A DNA stretch of 64,000 nt from Stratiformator vulcanicus (GCF_007744515.1 NZ_CP036268.1:1961712-2025711), one strand, 5' to 3'. Positions 45,771 through 57,260 are shown, numbered from the stretch's first letter. Translations and numbers: made by a program. Notes: generated by a model not told the origin, from the letters alone.

Positions 45771-47267
45771 ATGTCGCAGATGATAAATTTTGTGATCTTT
45801 CTAGTCTGCGCCACGGTCTCGGCGGCGGCCGATGATACCACTTCAGAGCAAACCAGCGAGTCGACTTCCCTCAGAGAAGAAATCCGACAGGCCGGAGAAG
45901 GATCGGCTGAGGAGCGGATGCGAGCGTTCGGTCGCATTCGACTTCGTTGGACAGGGACCGTCTTGGCGCGGGGCGGATTCTCAGATTTGCCGGTCCCACG
46001 CGAGGTCGTGAAGCAGCCGGAGAAGATGACCGATGACCAACTGGAATTAATAGCAAAAGCGTTAATCGAAGGCCTGCAGGACGACAGCAAGGATCTCCGC
46101 AATGCCGCGGCGTTGTGCCTGAGCCGAGCACCGCGAAGGACTGAGGGCATTGATCGGGGGATAGATATTGGACTTCGGTCGGAGCATCACGAAGTGTACT
46201 GGAATGTTTGCCAAGTACGCCCGGAGCTTCTGCCCGACCCGAAGCCTTACGTGGCGATGCTGATTGGCCGATTAACGGATGAGAGTATTGATGAATCAGT
46301 CAAACTGGGCTTATGGGTGGAATTCGACACGTTGCTGACCGGCTGGCGAGAACGGTTCAAGCCGCATGTAGAAACGGTCATCCGTAGTCTCGATGACATT
46401 CCTGAAAAATGCCGGCCGCTCGTTCTTAGTAGTCTGAATAAAGCCGGCTTTAATCCAGAGGCGGCCGAACAACTTTATAAGAAGGCTCGCGGATTTGAGC
46501 CGGAACTTAAGACATCGGCATTCTTGTCTTTGTTCAGTCATCCCGATTTCGCGACCGATCTGCTCTCGTCCTCACCTGAGATTCAAGGTCTCGTCAGCGA
46601 ACGTGCCAACGCATGGTACGTGATTTTCCTTGAAACGGATTCAAGATACAACGCCGTTAAGAATGAGTTATTGAAGCTGCCCAACTTCCCGCCACTGGCG
46701 GCCGCATTCATCGGGGCTGAGAAATACCGCCCACAAATCGAGGCGAAACTCGAAACGGCGAACTCTTATCGCAAGCACTTCCTGAATGCGTGCCTGCGAG
46801 CGTGCGGCGGCGAAATCGATCGTCACATCACAATTAATTCTGAGTCCGACGGTAGGTTTAAACCTGATTCCGCGTGGCCCGGCTCTGACAAGCGGCGGCA
46901 GCCCGAACGGATGGGGGCACACGGCGATGGGGTGACTTACATCCTGATTACCGGGGAAGTGCGCGGGTCGGGTAAAAGACACCCGAAGTCAGTTCGATTC
47001 GTTCGTCGTAATGACTCGATGCTGATGGGTCAGGCCATCGAAGCGGACATACCGCGCAAGTACGATCCGCAAACGGGGCGTTTTCTGCTGCAGACTCATA
47101 TCTTCGCGGCGTACTCGTTCCGACCGGGACCGGAGCCGGGGCCGTATCAGACGGGGAGTGCATTGATTCGCGTCGAAGCGCCCGGCTACAAACCCTTGGA
47201 CGTGCGGTTCTTCGATGAGATGCCACACGTCGTGATCGAATTGGAACGGCAGCCCGATTCAGAATAA
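45771..47267 (+). CDS. Secreted protein with HEAT-like repeats
   Basis: 498 residues. Signal peptide FVIFLVCATVSAAA. Residues 85-330 are helical with HEAT-like units (LIAKALIEGLQDDSKDLRNA; VETVIRSLDDIPEKCRPLVL). The C-terminal 150 residues are beta-rich (SVRFVRRNDSMLMGQAIEAD; ALIRVEAPGYKPLDVRFFDE), perhaps a carboxypeptidase-regulatory-like or Ig-like domain. Not recognised. It likely acts in the periplasm or envelope. Confidence 0.65.
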   Translation: MSQMINFVIFLVCATVSAAADDTTSEQTSESTSLREEIRQAGEGSAEERMRAFGRIRLRWTGTVLARGGFSDLPVPREVVKQPEKMTDDQLELIAKALIEGLQDDSKDLRNAAALCLSRAPRRTEGIDRGIDIGLRSEHHEVYWNVCQVRPELLPDPKPYVAMLIGRLTDESIDESVKLGLWVEFDTLLTGWRERFKPHVETVIRSLDDIPEKCRPLVLSSLNKAGFNPEAAEQLYKKARGFEPELKTSAFLSLFSHPDFATDLLSSSPEIQGLVSERANAWYVIFLETDSRYNAVKNELLKLPNFPPLAAAFIGAEKYRPQIEAKLETANSYRKHFLNACLRACGGEIDRHITINSESDGRFKPDSAWPGSDKRRQPERMGAHGDGVTYILITGEVRGSGKRHPKSVRFVRRNDSMLMGQAIEADIPRKYDPQTGRFLLQTHIFAAYSFRPGPEPGPYQTGSALIRVEAPGYKPLDVRFFDEMPHVVIELERQPDSE

Positions 47268-47323
47268 CTGGCGAATCGACTGTAGTTCCGCCCAGCCCAA
47301 GTCGCCGTACTGAAATTATTGAT

Positions 47324-49528
47324 ATGAAACGCGTCCGAACCGGTGGCGGGTGGCCCGCCGTCTTATATTCGCTCTCGAAGGCCCGGCAGGTCGGGGGGCC
47401 GTGGAAGCTGTGGAAGGCGCTGCGAAGCCGGAATGCCTGTAAGACCTGCGCGGTCGGGATGGGCGGGCAGAAGGGGGGCATGGTCAATGAGCGTGGGACC
47501 TTTCCCGAGGTCTGCAAGAAGGGCATGCAGGCCATGGTCGCCGACATGCAGCCGGGAATCGAGACATCGTTCTGGGCGGAACGCTCGATCCCGCAACTGC
47601 GGGCGATGTCGCCGCGCGATTTGGAGCATAGCGGTCGGCTGACGCAACCGGTCCGCGTTCGCAAAGGCGAATCGCACTACACGCCCATCTCTTGGGATGA
47701 GGCGTACGAGTCGATCGTGCGAAAGCTGAAGTCGCTCCCCGCCGACGAGACGTTCTGGTACTTCAGCGGGCGAAGTTCGAACGAGGCGGGCTTCCTGCTG
47801 CAACTGTTCGCGCGGATGTACGGCACAAACAACGTCAACAATTGCAGCTTCTATTGCCATCAGGCGAGCGGCGTCGGATTGACCAACACCTTCGGCTCCG
47901 GCACGGCGACCTTGGTGCTGGATGACGTCGAGCATGCCGACCTCGTGTTCGTGATCGGCGGGAATCCGGCGAGTAATCACCCGCGGCTGATGAGCACGCT
48001 CAAACACGTTCGGCGGCGCGGCGGCGAAGTGATTGTGATCAATCCGGTCGTTGAGACCGGCCTCACGAACTTCAGCGTGCCGAGCGATCCGTGGTCGCTG
48101 CTGTTCGGGACGAAGATCGCCACGCTCTATGTGCAGCCGCATATCGGCGGAGACCTCGCGCTGCTCACGGCGATCGGCAAACGGGTCGTTGAACGCGGCG
48201 CCCACTTCGAGGACTTCCTCACAAACTACACCGACGGTTGGCCCGAGCTGAAGCAGCGGCTCGCCGAGGCGGATATCAACGAACTGTCGCAATTGGCCGG
48301 TGTGTCGATCGAGCAGATTGACGAGATCACCGACCGCTATTGCAAGGCGAAGAACGCCGTTTTCAGTTGGACGATGGGCATCACGCATCAAGCGCACGGG
48401 GTCGAAAACGTCGAGGCGATCGGCAATCTCGCCCTACTCCGCGGCATGGTCGGGCGAACGCACGCCGGGCTGCTGCCGATCCGCGGGCACTCCAACGTGC
48501 AGGGCATCGGCTCGGTGGGAGTCACGCCGAAATTGAAGGACGCGATCTTCGAACGGCTGCAGTCGAACTACAATGTCGACCTGCCGACCTCGCCGGGGCT
48601 CGATACTCTCGCCTGCATGGAGGCGGCTCACGACCACAAGTTGAAGCTGGGTTTTTGCCTCGGCGGAAATCTGTATGGTTCCAATCCCGACTCGCCGTAC
48701 GCAGCGGAGGCGCTTTCGCGACTGGAGTCGATCGTCTACCTCAGCACGACGCTCAACACAGGACACGCCCACGGCTTGGCCGATGAGACGATCATCCTGC
48801 CGGTACTCGCGCGGGACGAAGAGCCGCAGCCCACGACGCAAGAGTCGATGTTCAATTACGTCCGTCTCAGCGACGGTGGCCCGGCCCGACATGAGGGGCC
48901 CAGGAGCGAAGTCGAGGTAATCTCACATATCGCCCGGCGAGTACTCGACTCATCCGGCCCGGTCGATTGGGCGGCGATGGAGAACACGAGCCGCATCCGA
49001 GAGATGATCGCGAAAGTGGTTCCGGGTTTCGACAAGATTGAGCAGATCGATCGTTCGAAAGAAGAGTTCCAGATCGCCGGGCGGACGTTTCACGAACCGC
49101 AGTTCCCGACGGCATCCGGCAGAGCTCAACTGCATGTGCACGAGATCCCTGACACTCGGCCGGCGGAGGGAAGGCTCACCATGATGACCGTCCGCAGCGA
49201 GGGGCAATTCAATACGGTCGTCTACGAAAACACCGACCTCTACCGCGGCATCGATCGGCGGGACGTCGTGCTGATTCATCCGGACGACTTCGAACCGCTG
49301 GGGCTGACGCCGAATGAGCGGGTGAAGGTGAAGAGTTCGAACGGCGAGCTCTTCCCGATCGAGGCCCGGCCGTTTGACAGCATCCGCCCGGGGGCATGTC
49401 TGATGTATTACCCGGAAGCGAACGTGCTGGTGCCCCGGCGGAGTGACCCTCGTTCGAAGACGCCGGCCTTCAAGGCGATTGAAGTGACGTTGGAGCCGAT
49501 CTCAGCGGGAGCGGCAGTTGTTGGTTAG
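47324..49528 (+). CDS. FdhF/YdeP-type molybdopterin oxidoreductase
   Basis: 734 residues, catalytic-subunit-like. N-terminal Cys in CKTCAVGMGG (C39, C42) and EVCKKG (C64) point to a 4Fe-4S site, though a clear fourth ligand is not seen. Next come molybdopterin-family stretches: PISWDEAYESIVRKL, FYFSG-like WYFSGRSSNEAG, NNCSFYCHQASGVGL (likely Mo-ligand region), VFVIGGNPASNHP, and the C-terminal RSEGQFNTVVYENTDLYRG and LIHPDDFEPLGL. No Tat signal, so cytosolic. There are no electron-transfer partner genes or fdhD beside it. Substrate unknown; formate is possible but not shown. Confidence 0.88.
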   Translation: MKRVRTGGGWPAVLYSLSKARQVGGPWKLWKALRSRNACKTCAVGMGGQKGGMVNERGTFPEVCKKGMQAMVADMQPGIETSFWAERSIPQLRAMSPRDLEHSGRLTQPVRVRKGESHYTPISWDEAYESIVRKLKSLPADETFWYFSGRSSNEAGFLLQLFARMYGTNNVNNCSFYCHQASGVGLTNTFGSGTATLVLDDVEHADLVFVIGGNPASNHPRLMSTLKHVRRRGGEVIVINPVVETGLTNFSVPSDPWSLLFGTKIATLYVQPHIGGDLALLTAIGKRVVERGAHFEDFLTNYTDGWPELKQRLAEADINELSQLAGVSIEQIDEITDRYCKAKNAVFSWTMGITHQAHGVENVEAIGNLALLRGMVGRTHAGLLPIRGHSNVQGIGSVGVTPKLKDAIFERLQSNYNVDLPTSPGLDTLACMEAAHDHKLKLGFCLGGNLYGSNPDSPYAAEALSRLESIVYLSTTLNTGHAHGLADETIILPVLARDEEPQPTTQESMFNYVRLSDGGPARHEGPRSEVEVISHIARRVLDSSGPVDWAAMENTSRIREMIAKVVPGFDKIEQIDRSKEEFQIAGRTFHEPQFPTASGRAQLHVHEIPDTRPAEGRLTMMTVRSEGQFNTVVYENTDLYRGIDRRDVVLIHPDDFEPLGLTPNERVKVKSSNGELFPIEARPFDSIRPGACLMYYPEANVLVPRRSDPRSKTPAFKAIEVTLEPISAGAAVVG

Positions 49529-49564
49529 GCGGGCTGTCTTGAGGACGTCGTGATTTGCTCGTTT

Positions 49565-49592
49565 CGTCCCTTGCTGCGGTGCGGACTTGTTT
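49565..49592. repeat. Diverged copy of the dispersed element
   Basis: CGTCCCTTGCTGCGGTGCGG plus ACTTGTTTG resembles the element, with some changes. It lies between the molybdoenzyme and SulP genes. Confidence 0.6.
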
Positions 49593-49706
49593 GTCGGCGG
49601 GATCGACCTGTGGACGAATTTCTCGTGGCGCGTGGCGATCTGTGGCTCTCTCTGACACGATGGCGGATCGTCAACACGATGAGACCGCTACTGCAGAGGG
49701 GCACCT

Positions 49707-52090
49707 ATGGAGTCGAACTGGGCGAAGAATATCGGTCGCGATCTCGCCGCGAGTGTCGTGGTCTTCCTGGTAGCGCTGCCATTGTGTCTGGGTATCGCAT
49801 TGGCCTCTCGCGCGCCGGGGATGGAAGAGGGCCTCAACGTCCCTTTGTTTTCCGGCCTACTCGCGGGCATCGTGGGCGGCATTGTCGTCGGTTCGCTCAG
49901 CGGCTCGCACACCAGCGTCTCCGGCCCGGCGGCCGGCTTGACGGCGGTTGTGGCGATGCAGATCGAGGCGCTCGGGTCCTATCAGGCGTTCGTGGCCGCG
50001 GTCGCTGTGGCGGGATTCATTCAGATATTACTCGGCGTACTTCGGGCGGGTTTCATCTCCGCATTTTTCCCGTCGAGCGTAATTAAGGGGCTGCTTGCGG
50101 CGATCGGGGTCATCCTGATCTTGAAGCAAATCCCGCACGTGCTAGGGCGCGACTCTGATCCCGAGGGCGACATGTCGTTTTCGCAGCCCGATCACCACAA
50201 TACTTTTACGGAATTGTGGGCCGTCGTGACGGATGTGACAAGCGGGCACGTGGTCTTGGGGGCGGCAATCATCGGTGTCGCTTCGCTCGTATTCCTCGTG
50301 CTGAGCGATCGATTCGCCTTCTTTAAAAAAGTACCCGTCCTCGCGCCCGTGACGGTAGTCGCTTTCGGATTTATTATGCGGTGGCTGTTTAACACATCCG
50401 GCGGCCCGCTACTGGCAGTTCAAGGCGAGCACCTCGTCAATGTTCCCGTCGCTCAGGGGCTTCAAAACTTCGACCAATTCATCGTGTGGCCGGATTGGTC
50501 CCACTATTTAAACCCGCAGTTTTATATTGCCGCCGTGACCGTCGCGATTGTCGCGTCCTTGGAGACGCTGCTTAACTTGGAAGCGGTCGACAAACTCGAC
50601 CCGAAACAGCGGAACTCGCCGCCCGACCGGGAACTGTTTGCGCAAGGCTGCGGGAACGTTGTCTCCGGCATGTTCGGCGGTCTCCCGATCACGTCGGTCA
50701 TTGTCCGCAGTTCAGTCAATGTGCGGTCCGGCGCCGTGACCAAGCTTTCGGCGATCGCACACGGATTTATTCTGGTCGGGTTCTGCTTTTTCGGGCCGCA
50801 GGTACTCAATTCCATTCCGCTATCGTGTCTGGCCGCGATTCTTCTCCACACCGGTTTTAAGCTCGCCAATCCGGAGCTATTTAAGCAGATGTGGCGGGAG
50901 GGTTGGAATCAGTTCCTCCCGTTCATCATTACTGTGACCGCGATCGTGCTGACCGACCTGCTGATCGGGATCATTATTGGTCTCGTCTTTGCGATCGGTT
51001 TCATCTTGAAGAGCAATCTCCGCCGACCGCTGCACCTGATTCGAGAGAATCATGTCAGCGGCGAAGTGCTGCGAATCGAACTCGCCAATCAGGTCAGCTT
51101 TCTCAATCGGGCGGCGTTGTTGCGGGTGCTCGAGAACGTGCCGGCAGGCAGCCGGGTGCTGCTCGACGCTCGTTCGACTGACTACATTGACCCGGACGTT
51201 CTCGACTTAATAAGTGACTTTAAGAAGGAGACGGCCCCGGCGAAGAACATCTCGGTCAGCCGGATCGGCTTTAAGGATCGCTATGTTGACGGGGACGAGA
51301 TTGAGTTCATTGATTTCTCGACGCGGGAGCTGCAGGAGAATATGCGGCCTGAGCACGTGTTGCAGGTGCTCAAGGACGGCAACGAGCGATTCCGCACCGG
51401 CCACAGTTTGACAAGAAACTACACGAAGGCGATTCATGAAACTGCTGAGGGGCAATTTCCGCTCGCTTGCGTCGTGAGCTGCATCGATTCGCGGAATCCG
51501 ACCGAAATCATTTTTGACCTCGGCGTCGGCGACGTCTTCACCGTGCGGATCGCCGGCAATGTCGTCAAAGAGAAGGTGATGGCGAGCATTGAATACGCCT
51601 GCGCCGTCGCGGGGGCGAAGCTCGTCGTGATTCTCGGGCACACCCGTTGCGGCGCCGTCACGGCGGCCGTCAACCTCGCCGAGCAGAACGCAGACCCCGC
51701 CGAGGCAACCGGCTGCGAGCACCTCGCGGCGGTCGTCAACGAAATTCAGAAGTCGATCGAACCGGCGCGACAATTAAATGAAACCCGTCAGGCGCTAAAG
51801 CAAACCCGTTGGGCACCGAAATCGTCATCTGTCGAACCGGAGGATGACTTCCCTGATATCGTCGCCCGGGCGAATGTCGATCGCATGATGCATGTCTTAC
51901 TGGAGCAAAGTCACACGATGGCCAAGCTGTGCGACGAAGGCAAAATCGGCGTGGTCGGCGGAATGTACGATGTCCGAACCGGGGGTGTTGAGTTCTTCGA
52001 GAGCGCCCCCAGCAGCCTGCTCGAGCAATCTCCTCCCGAAGTGCAGCCGCCGGAGCGGGAGCAAACCGTGGTGCAGTCGAACGGGCAGTG

Positions 52091-52091
<1 letters not shown>
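49707..52091 (+). CDS. SulP anion transporter fused to STAS and beta-carbonic anhydrase
   Basis: 794 residues. Residues 1-440 are a SulP-type transporter (LAASVVVFLVALPLCLGIAL; GSLSGSHTSVSGPAAGLTAV; ITSVIVRSSVNVRSGAVTK). About 455-560 form a STAS-like domain (SRVLLDARSTDYIDPDVLDL). About 575-770 are beta-carbonic anhydrase, with Zn ligands C592 (CIDSR, with D594 and R596), H645 and C648 (GHTRCGA). Fusions of SulP with carbonic anhydrase are known and are thought to move bicarbonate while converting it to CO2. All active-site residues seem intact. The stop overlaps the next gene's ATG by one base. Confidence 0.95.
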
Positions 52092-53284
<1,193 letters not shown>

Positions 53285-53340
53285 ACTAGCGAGCCGTCTT
53301 GTTATCAGAGGGGTTCGGCTAAGGAAGGCCGGGTGGACTC

Positions 53341-54561
53341 ATGAAAAACGAACGATCGAAACGTCCCGAGTATCTGAAAGCCGGACTGGAACGGCTCGTG
53401 GACCGTATGTCGGTCACGCCCGACGTCTTTGATCCTGGGCTTGAAAGCATCATCTCTGCCGAGACCCGGATCTCTGAAGTCGAAGAGCTGTATCTGTACC
53501 ACGGGTATCCGATTGCCGATTTGGCCCGTGAGTCTTCGTTTCTGGAGACCGCCTACCTGTTGATCGCGGGGGAGCTGCCGAGCCTCGACTTCCTGGCTGA
53601 CTTTCAGACGTGGCTGTTCGGTGACGTTGCCGCTGGACCGATCGTCGATGCCCTGCTGCACTCGGCGAATTCGAGCACGCGTTCGGATTCGTTTCTCGGC
53701 AACCTCATTGCGTCAGCGGGTGCGGTCCTCGAATTCGACAGTCAGGTCGCCGACGATGCGTTCATGGGAGAGTTCGCCCGTCTGATGGCGCTGAGCACGC
53801 TTGGCCTCTCGACGATTTACACGCCCCAGGCATCGGTCGACTTCAGCGAATCTGGCAGCGATGCCGTCGGTGATGGCCTCGACAGTGATTTCAGTTTTGC
53901 GGGCAATTTGTTGCTGCGTTTGACTTCCAAGCGACCGACCGACGAGCAGGAGCGGGCATTTGATGCTGCGCTGAGCGTGCTCGCCGATCAGGGAATCGAT
54001 GCCTCGACGTTCGCCGCCCGCGCGGTCATCAGCGGCGGTGGAGATTTTTGCGGGGCGTTGGCGGCGGCCGCCGCGACCTGCAGCGGATCGGTTCATGCGG
54101 GACCGCGATTTGATATCGTCGCGCCGTTGTTTGAGCTCAGCTCGGTCGACGAGGTCAGCACTTTCCTCGACGGTCGCGCTTCAGATTTTCGACCGATCGA
54201 CGGTTTCGACAGCCGCTCGATGTCGACCGACGATTCGCGGCTCGAACTGCTCCGCGAAATGTGCGACGTGATGGCTTCGGAAACCGGGCGACGCGACTTC
54301 GAGCGGATCGCCCGCTGTTTCGAAGAAGCGGTTCGTGGTCAGTTCGGACTTCAGCCGACGATCTATTGGCACCTGTCGCGGTTGTTCGAGTATTTGGGCA
54401 TTCCGCAAAACGCCTATCGCGCTGTGACGATCGTCGCCCGATTGCCCGGTTGGGCGGCCCACGCATGCGAGCAACGCACGCACAATCAACTGATCCGTCC
54501 GCGCGGTCGCTATGTCGGACCGGAGCGGCGAAAACTGCCCGACTTCAGCACACGCGGCTGA
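53341..54561 (+). CDS. Citrate-synthase-fold protein lacking two catalytic residues
   Basis: 406 residues, AAGGAAGG upstream. The citrate-synthase pattern is clear: HGYPIADLARESSFLETAYL, GSVHAGPRFD (H252, at the place of E. coli GltA H264), and the ending VARLPGWAAHACEQ and RPRGRYVGPER. However, the segment GFGHRVYK of the family is GFDSRSMS, so the second catalytic His is Ser291; and NVDFYSG is QPTIYWH, so the catalytic Asp is Thr340. Normal citrate synthesis is unlikely. It may bind an acyl-CoA or regulate. It is followed by frr, 97 bp away. Confidence 0.85.
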   Translation: MKNERSKRPEYLKAGLERLVDRMSVTPDVFDPGLESIISAETRISEVEELYLYHGYPIADLARESSFLETAYLLIAGELPSLDFLADFQTWLFGDVAAGPIVDALLHSANSSTRSDSFLGNLIASAGAVLEFDSQVADDAFMGEFARLMALSTLGLSTIYTPQASVDFSESGSDAVGDGLDSDFSFAGNLLLRLTSKRPTDEQERAFDAALSVLADQGIDASTFAARAVISGGGDFCGALAAAAATCSGSVHAGPRFDIVAPLFELSSVDEVSTFLDGRASDFRPIDGFDSRSMSTDDSRLELLREMCDVMASETGRRDFERIARCFEEAVRGQFGLQPTIYWHLSRLFEYLGIPQNAYRAVTIVARLPGWAAHACEQRTHNQLIRPRGRYVGPERRKLPDFSTRG

Positions 54562-54658
54562 ACTCAATGATCGGTCGCCGCGTCGGGGTGAGAGTAATGG
54601 GACGGAATCGGGGCTCGAGCACAACAGAAATTCATAACGAACTGGAAAAGGAGACTTG

Positions 54659-55219
54659 ATGGACGCCGACGAAATTTTGCTCGACGCCGAAGAACGGATG
54701 AGCAAGGCCGCGGACCTTTATCACGATCAACTTCAGGGAATGCGGACGGGACGGGCCACGCCTGCCTTGGTTGAGAGCGTCCGGGTCGAAATGTACGGCT
54801 CCATGATGCCGCTCAAGCAGTGCGCCACGATCAGCGTTCCCGAGCCGCAGCAGATCGTCGTGCGTCCTTACGACGCAACACAGATCGGCGCGATCTCCAA
54901 AGCGATCCAGGCCAGCGATGTCGGCCTCGCCCCCAACTCCGACGGCCGGCTGATCCGCCTGAACGTGCCGCCGCTGTCGACCGAACGCCGCAAGCAAATC
55001 GTCTCCCGTGTGAAAGAACTGGCCGAAGAGGCGCGAGTGTCGATTCGCAACATTCGGCGCGATGCCAATAAGCACGCCGATACCGCTGAGAAGGAAAAGA
55101 CGTTCGGCGAAGACGATCGCGATTCCGTGAAAGACCAAGTCCAGGAATTCACCAAGAAGTACGAAGGCAAAGTCAACGACCTCGCTTCTCACAAAGAGAC
55201 CGAAGTCATGAACGAGTAG
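54659..55219 (+). CDS. frr: Ribosome recycling factor
   Basis: 186 residues from ATG 54659, with AAAAGGAGAC upstream. Splits the post-termination ribosome with EF-G. Motifs are MSKAADLYHDQLQGMRTGRA, YGSMMPLKQCATISVPEPQQ, LIRLNVPPLSTERRKQIV and RRDANKHADTAEKEKT. Full length. The common pyrH neighbour is absent. Confidence 0.95.
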   Translation: MDADEILLDAEERMSKAADLYHDQLQGMRTGRATPALVESVRVEMYGSMMPLKQCATISVPEPQQIVVRPYDATQIGAISKAIQASDVGLAPNSDGRLIRLNVPPLSTERRKQIVSRVKELAEEARVSIRNIRRDANKHADTAEKEKTFGEDDRDSVKDQVQEFTKKYEGKVNDLASHKETEVMNE

Positions 55220-55586
55220 CGTTTAGGGAAGCAGTCATGCACTGACGAGTCCGAGAGGACGCGTTCCGGGGGCGGCGAAAGCGCCGTCCCCGCCCGCCCC
55301 ACGTTAAAATCTAATTTCGAGTGGCACGGACAACGTCCGTGCGGCTCAGCCGCCAGAGCAATCAGCTACCGACTCCATACGACATTCGATGCCAATTTTT
55401 CGGGGAAATCTTCGCCCAAGTACTCTTGTCGCTGCGCGACCCGGACGTTGTCCGGGCCACTCCCGAATGATATTTGCCGACTCCATTGGTTGCTGCACTT
55501 CACAGAATTAAGCGGGGCGATAGCCTCAAGCACACTGCGATGTGCTGATAACATCTCGTTCCACAGAATGAATTTTTGATCGGCTC
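55220..55586. repeat. Intergenic region with three hairpins
   Basis: No gene seen. GGGGCGGCG-AAA-GCGCCGTCCCC (55268-55290) is a strong hairpin just after frr. CACGGAC-AAC-GTCCGTG (55325-55341) and CCCGGAC-GTT-GTCCGGG (55440-55456) are related hairpins that also pair with each other as a larger inverted repeat. These may form a terminator and repeat pair. The promoter for the sensor kinase should lie at 55490-55580. Confidence 0.6.
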
Positions 55587-57227
55587 ATGTCATACCGTAC
55601 CGTCAAGCGGTTGCTCGGTGAGACGAGCCTCGAACGGAAGTGCCGTTTCCTGTTCGGGACGGGGCTGCTCCTATTGATTGCGGGCAGCTTTTCGTTCTAC
55701 GCCTGGTTGAATGTGCGGGTCGTGTATGAGCAGAACCGCAACGTCGCGCGGGCGCTCATCAAACCGATTTTGTGGCACAAGCACCGTGGTGACCCCGACC
55801 CGGAATTCAGCTTTACCGGTTCTTCCACCGACGCCCCGGTCATCGACAGTTGGCAGGTCTACAATGCCGCGGCGAACGCGCCTGCGGCCGATCGACCCGG
55901 CGACCCGATCAGTTCCCGCGCGTTGCTTTCGCTTCGAGCCGGCGCTGATGAGTTCGTCTCCACTTCGGACGAACAGTATCGCTACTTCGCCCCGTTGATT
56001 GCCGGAGACGATTGCTTTCGCAGTTGCCACATCGGCGAGTCGACTTACGAGAACTATCACGCCGCAACGCCGCGGGGCGGGCTGATCGGGATGGTCAAGA
56101 TTTCGCTGCCGCTCGCCGAAACCAAGCGGGCTCTCGTGCAGAACAACGCTTTTCTTGTCACGACGGCAATCGTGACCGCTTTTCTGGCGATGCTCTCGGC
56201 TTACGCGATCGTGCGGTACGTGATTGTGAAACCGGTGCTGCACCTAAAAGACGTTGCCGATGAGATCGCCCGAGGCACGATCGACCTGCGGGCCGATATT
56301 CGGACGGGCGATGAGTTCGAAGAACTCTCTCACGCGTTCAACCGCATGCTCCGGCACCTGATCACGATGCAGGACGAGTTGCGAGATTTGAACGTCGACC
56401 TCGACGGAAAGGTCGACGAACTCGCGCGGGTCAACCTGCGACTGTACGAGACGAATCGTCTCAAAGATGAATTCCTCGCGACGATGAGCCACGAACTGCG
56501 GACGCCGCTCAACAGCATCTTGGGCTTCAGTGACGTGCTCTCCGGTGCAGAGAATCTGAACGATAAGCAGAAGCGATTCGTCGGCAACATTCGCAAGTCG
56601 GGCGGCGATTTGATGGTGCTGATCAACGACATCCTCGACCTCGCCAAAATCGAAAGCGGAAAACTGACCGTCGAAGAGACAGAATTCTCGCTCAGCGAGG
56701 TCGTTGAAACGCAGGTCGACCAGCTCTTGCCGCTTGCCGACCGCAAGAACATTCAAGTTAAGATCGACGTCTCCCCGGACATCCCCGCACTGTGGCAGGA
56801 CGCGGGCAAGCTCCAACAAATCTTGAACAACCTGCTTTCGAACGCGATCAAATTCACGCCGGAAGGAGGGCAGGTTCGCGTCTACGGACGACTTGCCGAT
56901 CGTGAGAAGCACTTCGATCTGATCGTCGAAGACACCGGCATCGGCATTCCGCTCGAAGATCAAAGCGTGATCTTTGAGAAGTTTCGACAGGGACGCTCCG
57001 GTCCGGGTCAGTCGGACGCCATGACCCGTGAACACGGCGGCACGGGGCTGGGGCTTTCCATTGTGCGCGAGCTTTCGAAATTGCTCGGCGGAGATATTTC
57101 TCTCGAAAGCGAATTCGGCAAAGGCAGCACATTTACGATCCGGCTGCCGATTCGGATGCCCGATCGGTCGAACATGCCGAGTCGCCCCAACGCCAATCGC
57201 GGCGTCGCCGTCGGCCCCGTCTCCTAA
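55587..57227 (+). CDS. Sensor histidine kinase with CX3CH motif in its sensor domain
   Basis: 546 residues. Two membrane segments (LFGTGLLLLIAGSFSFYAWL; FLVTTAIVTAFLAMLSAYAI) frame a periplasmic domain of about 140 residues that holds DDCFRSCHIGE: C143-x3-C147-H148, a possible non-standard c-type heme site, as in Tll0287/DUF3365-like sensors. A HAMP domain follows (VKPVLHLKDVADEIARG), then HisKA with H302 (MSHELRTPLNSILGFSD) and HATPase (NNLLSNAIKFTPEGG, DTGIGIPLED, GGTGLGLSIVREL). All catalytic boxes are intact. No response regulator gene is adjacent. Redox or gas sensing is inference. Confidence 0.9.
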   Translation: MSYRTVKRLLGETSLERKCRFLFGTGLLLLIAGSFSFYAWLNVRVVYEQNRNVARALIKPILWHKHRGDPDPEFSFTGSSTDAPVIDSWQVYNAAANAPAADRPGDPISSRALLSLRAGADEFVSTSDEQYRYFAPLIAGDDCFRSCHIGESTYENYHAATPRGGLIGMVKISLPLAETKRALVQNNAFLVTTAIVTAFLAMLSAYAIVRYVIVKPVLHLKDVADEIARGTIDLRADIRTGDEFEELSHAFNRMLRHLITMQDELRDLNVDLDGKVDELARVNLRLYETNRLKDEFLATMSHELRTPLNSILGFSDVLSGAENLNDKQKRFVGNIRKSGGDLMVLINDILDLAKIESGKLTVEETEFSLSEVVETQVDQLLPLADRKNIQVKIDVSPDIPALWQDAGKLQQILNNLLSNAIKFTPEGGQVRVYGRLADREKHFDLIVEDTGIGIPLEDQSVIFEKFRQGRSGPGQSDAMTREHGGTGLGLSIVRELSKLLGGDISLESEFGKGSTFTIRLPIRMPDRSNMPSRPNANRGVAVGPVS

Positions 57228-57231
57228 CGCA

Positions 57232-57260
57232 CACGAGCCCGCAGCGCGGGGCAAGGGACG
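57232..57260. repeat. Copy of the dispersed element
   Basis: CACGAGCCCGCAGCGCGGGG and then CAAGGGACG match the element. It starts 5 bases after the kinase stop. A CACCGACAC-type tandem stretch follows (CACCGACACCACCGACACCG, about 57266-57285). Confidence 0.7.
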
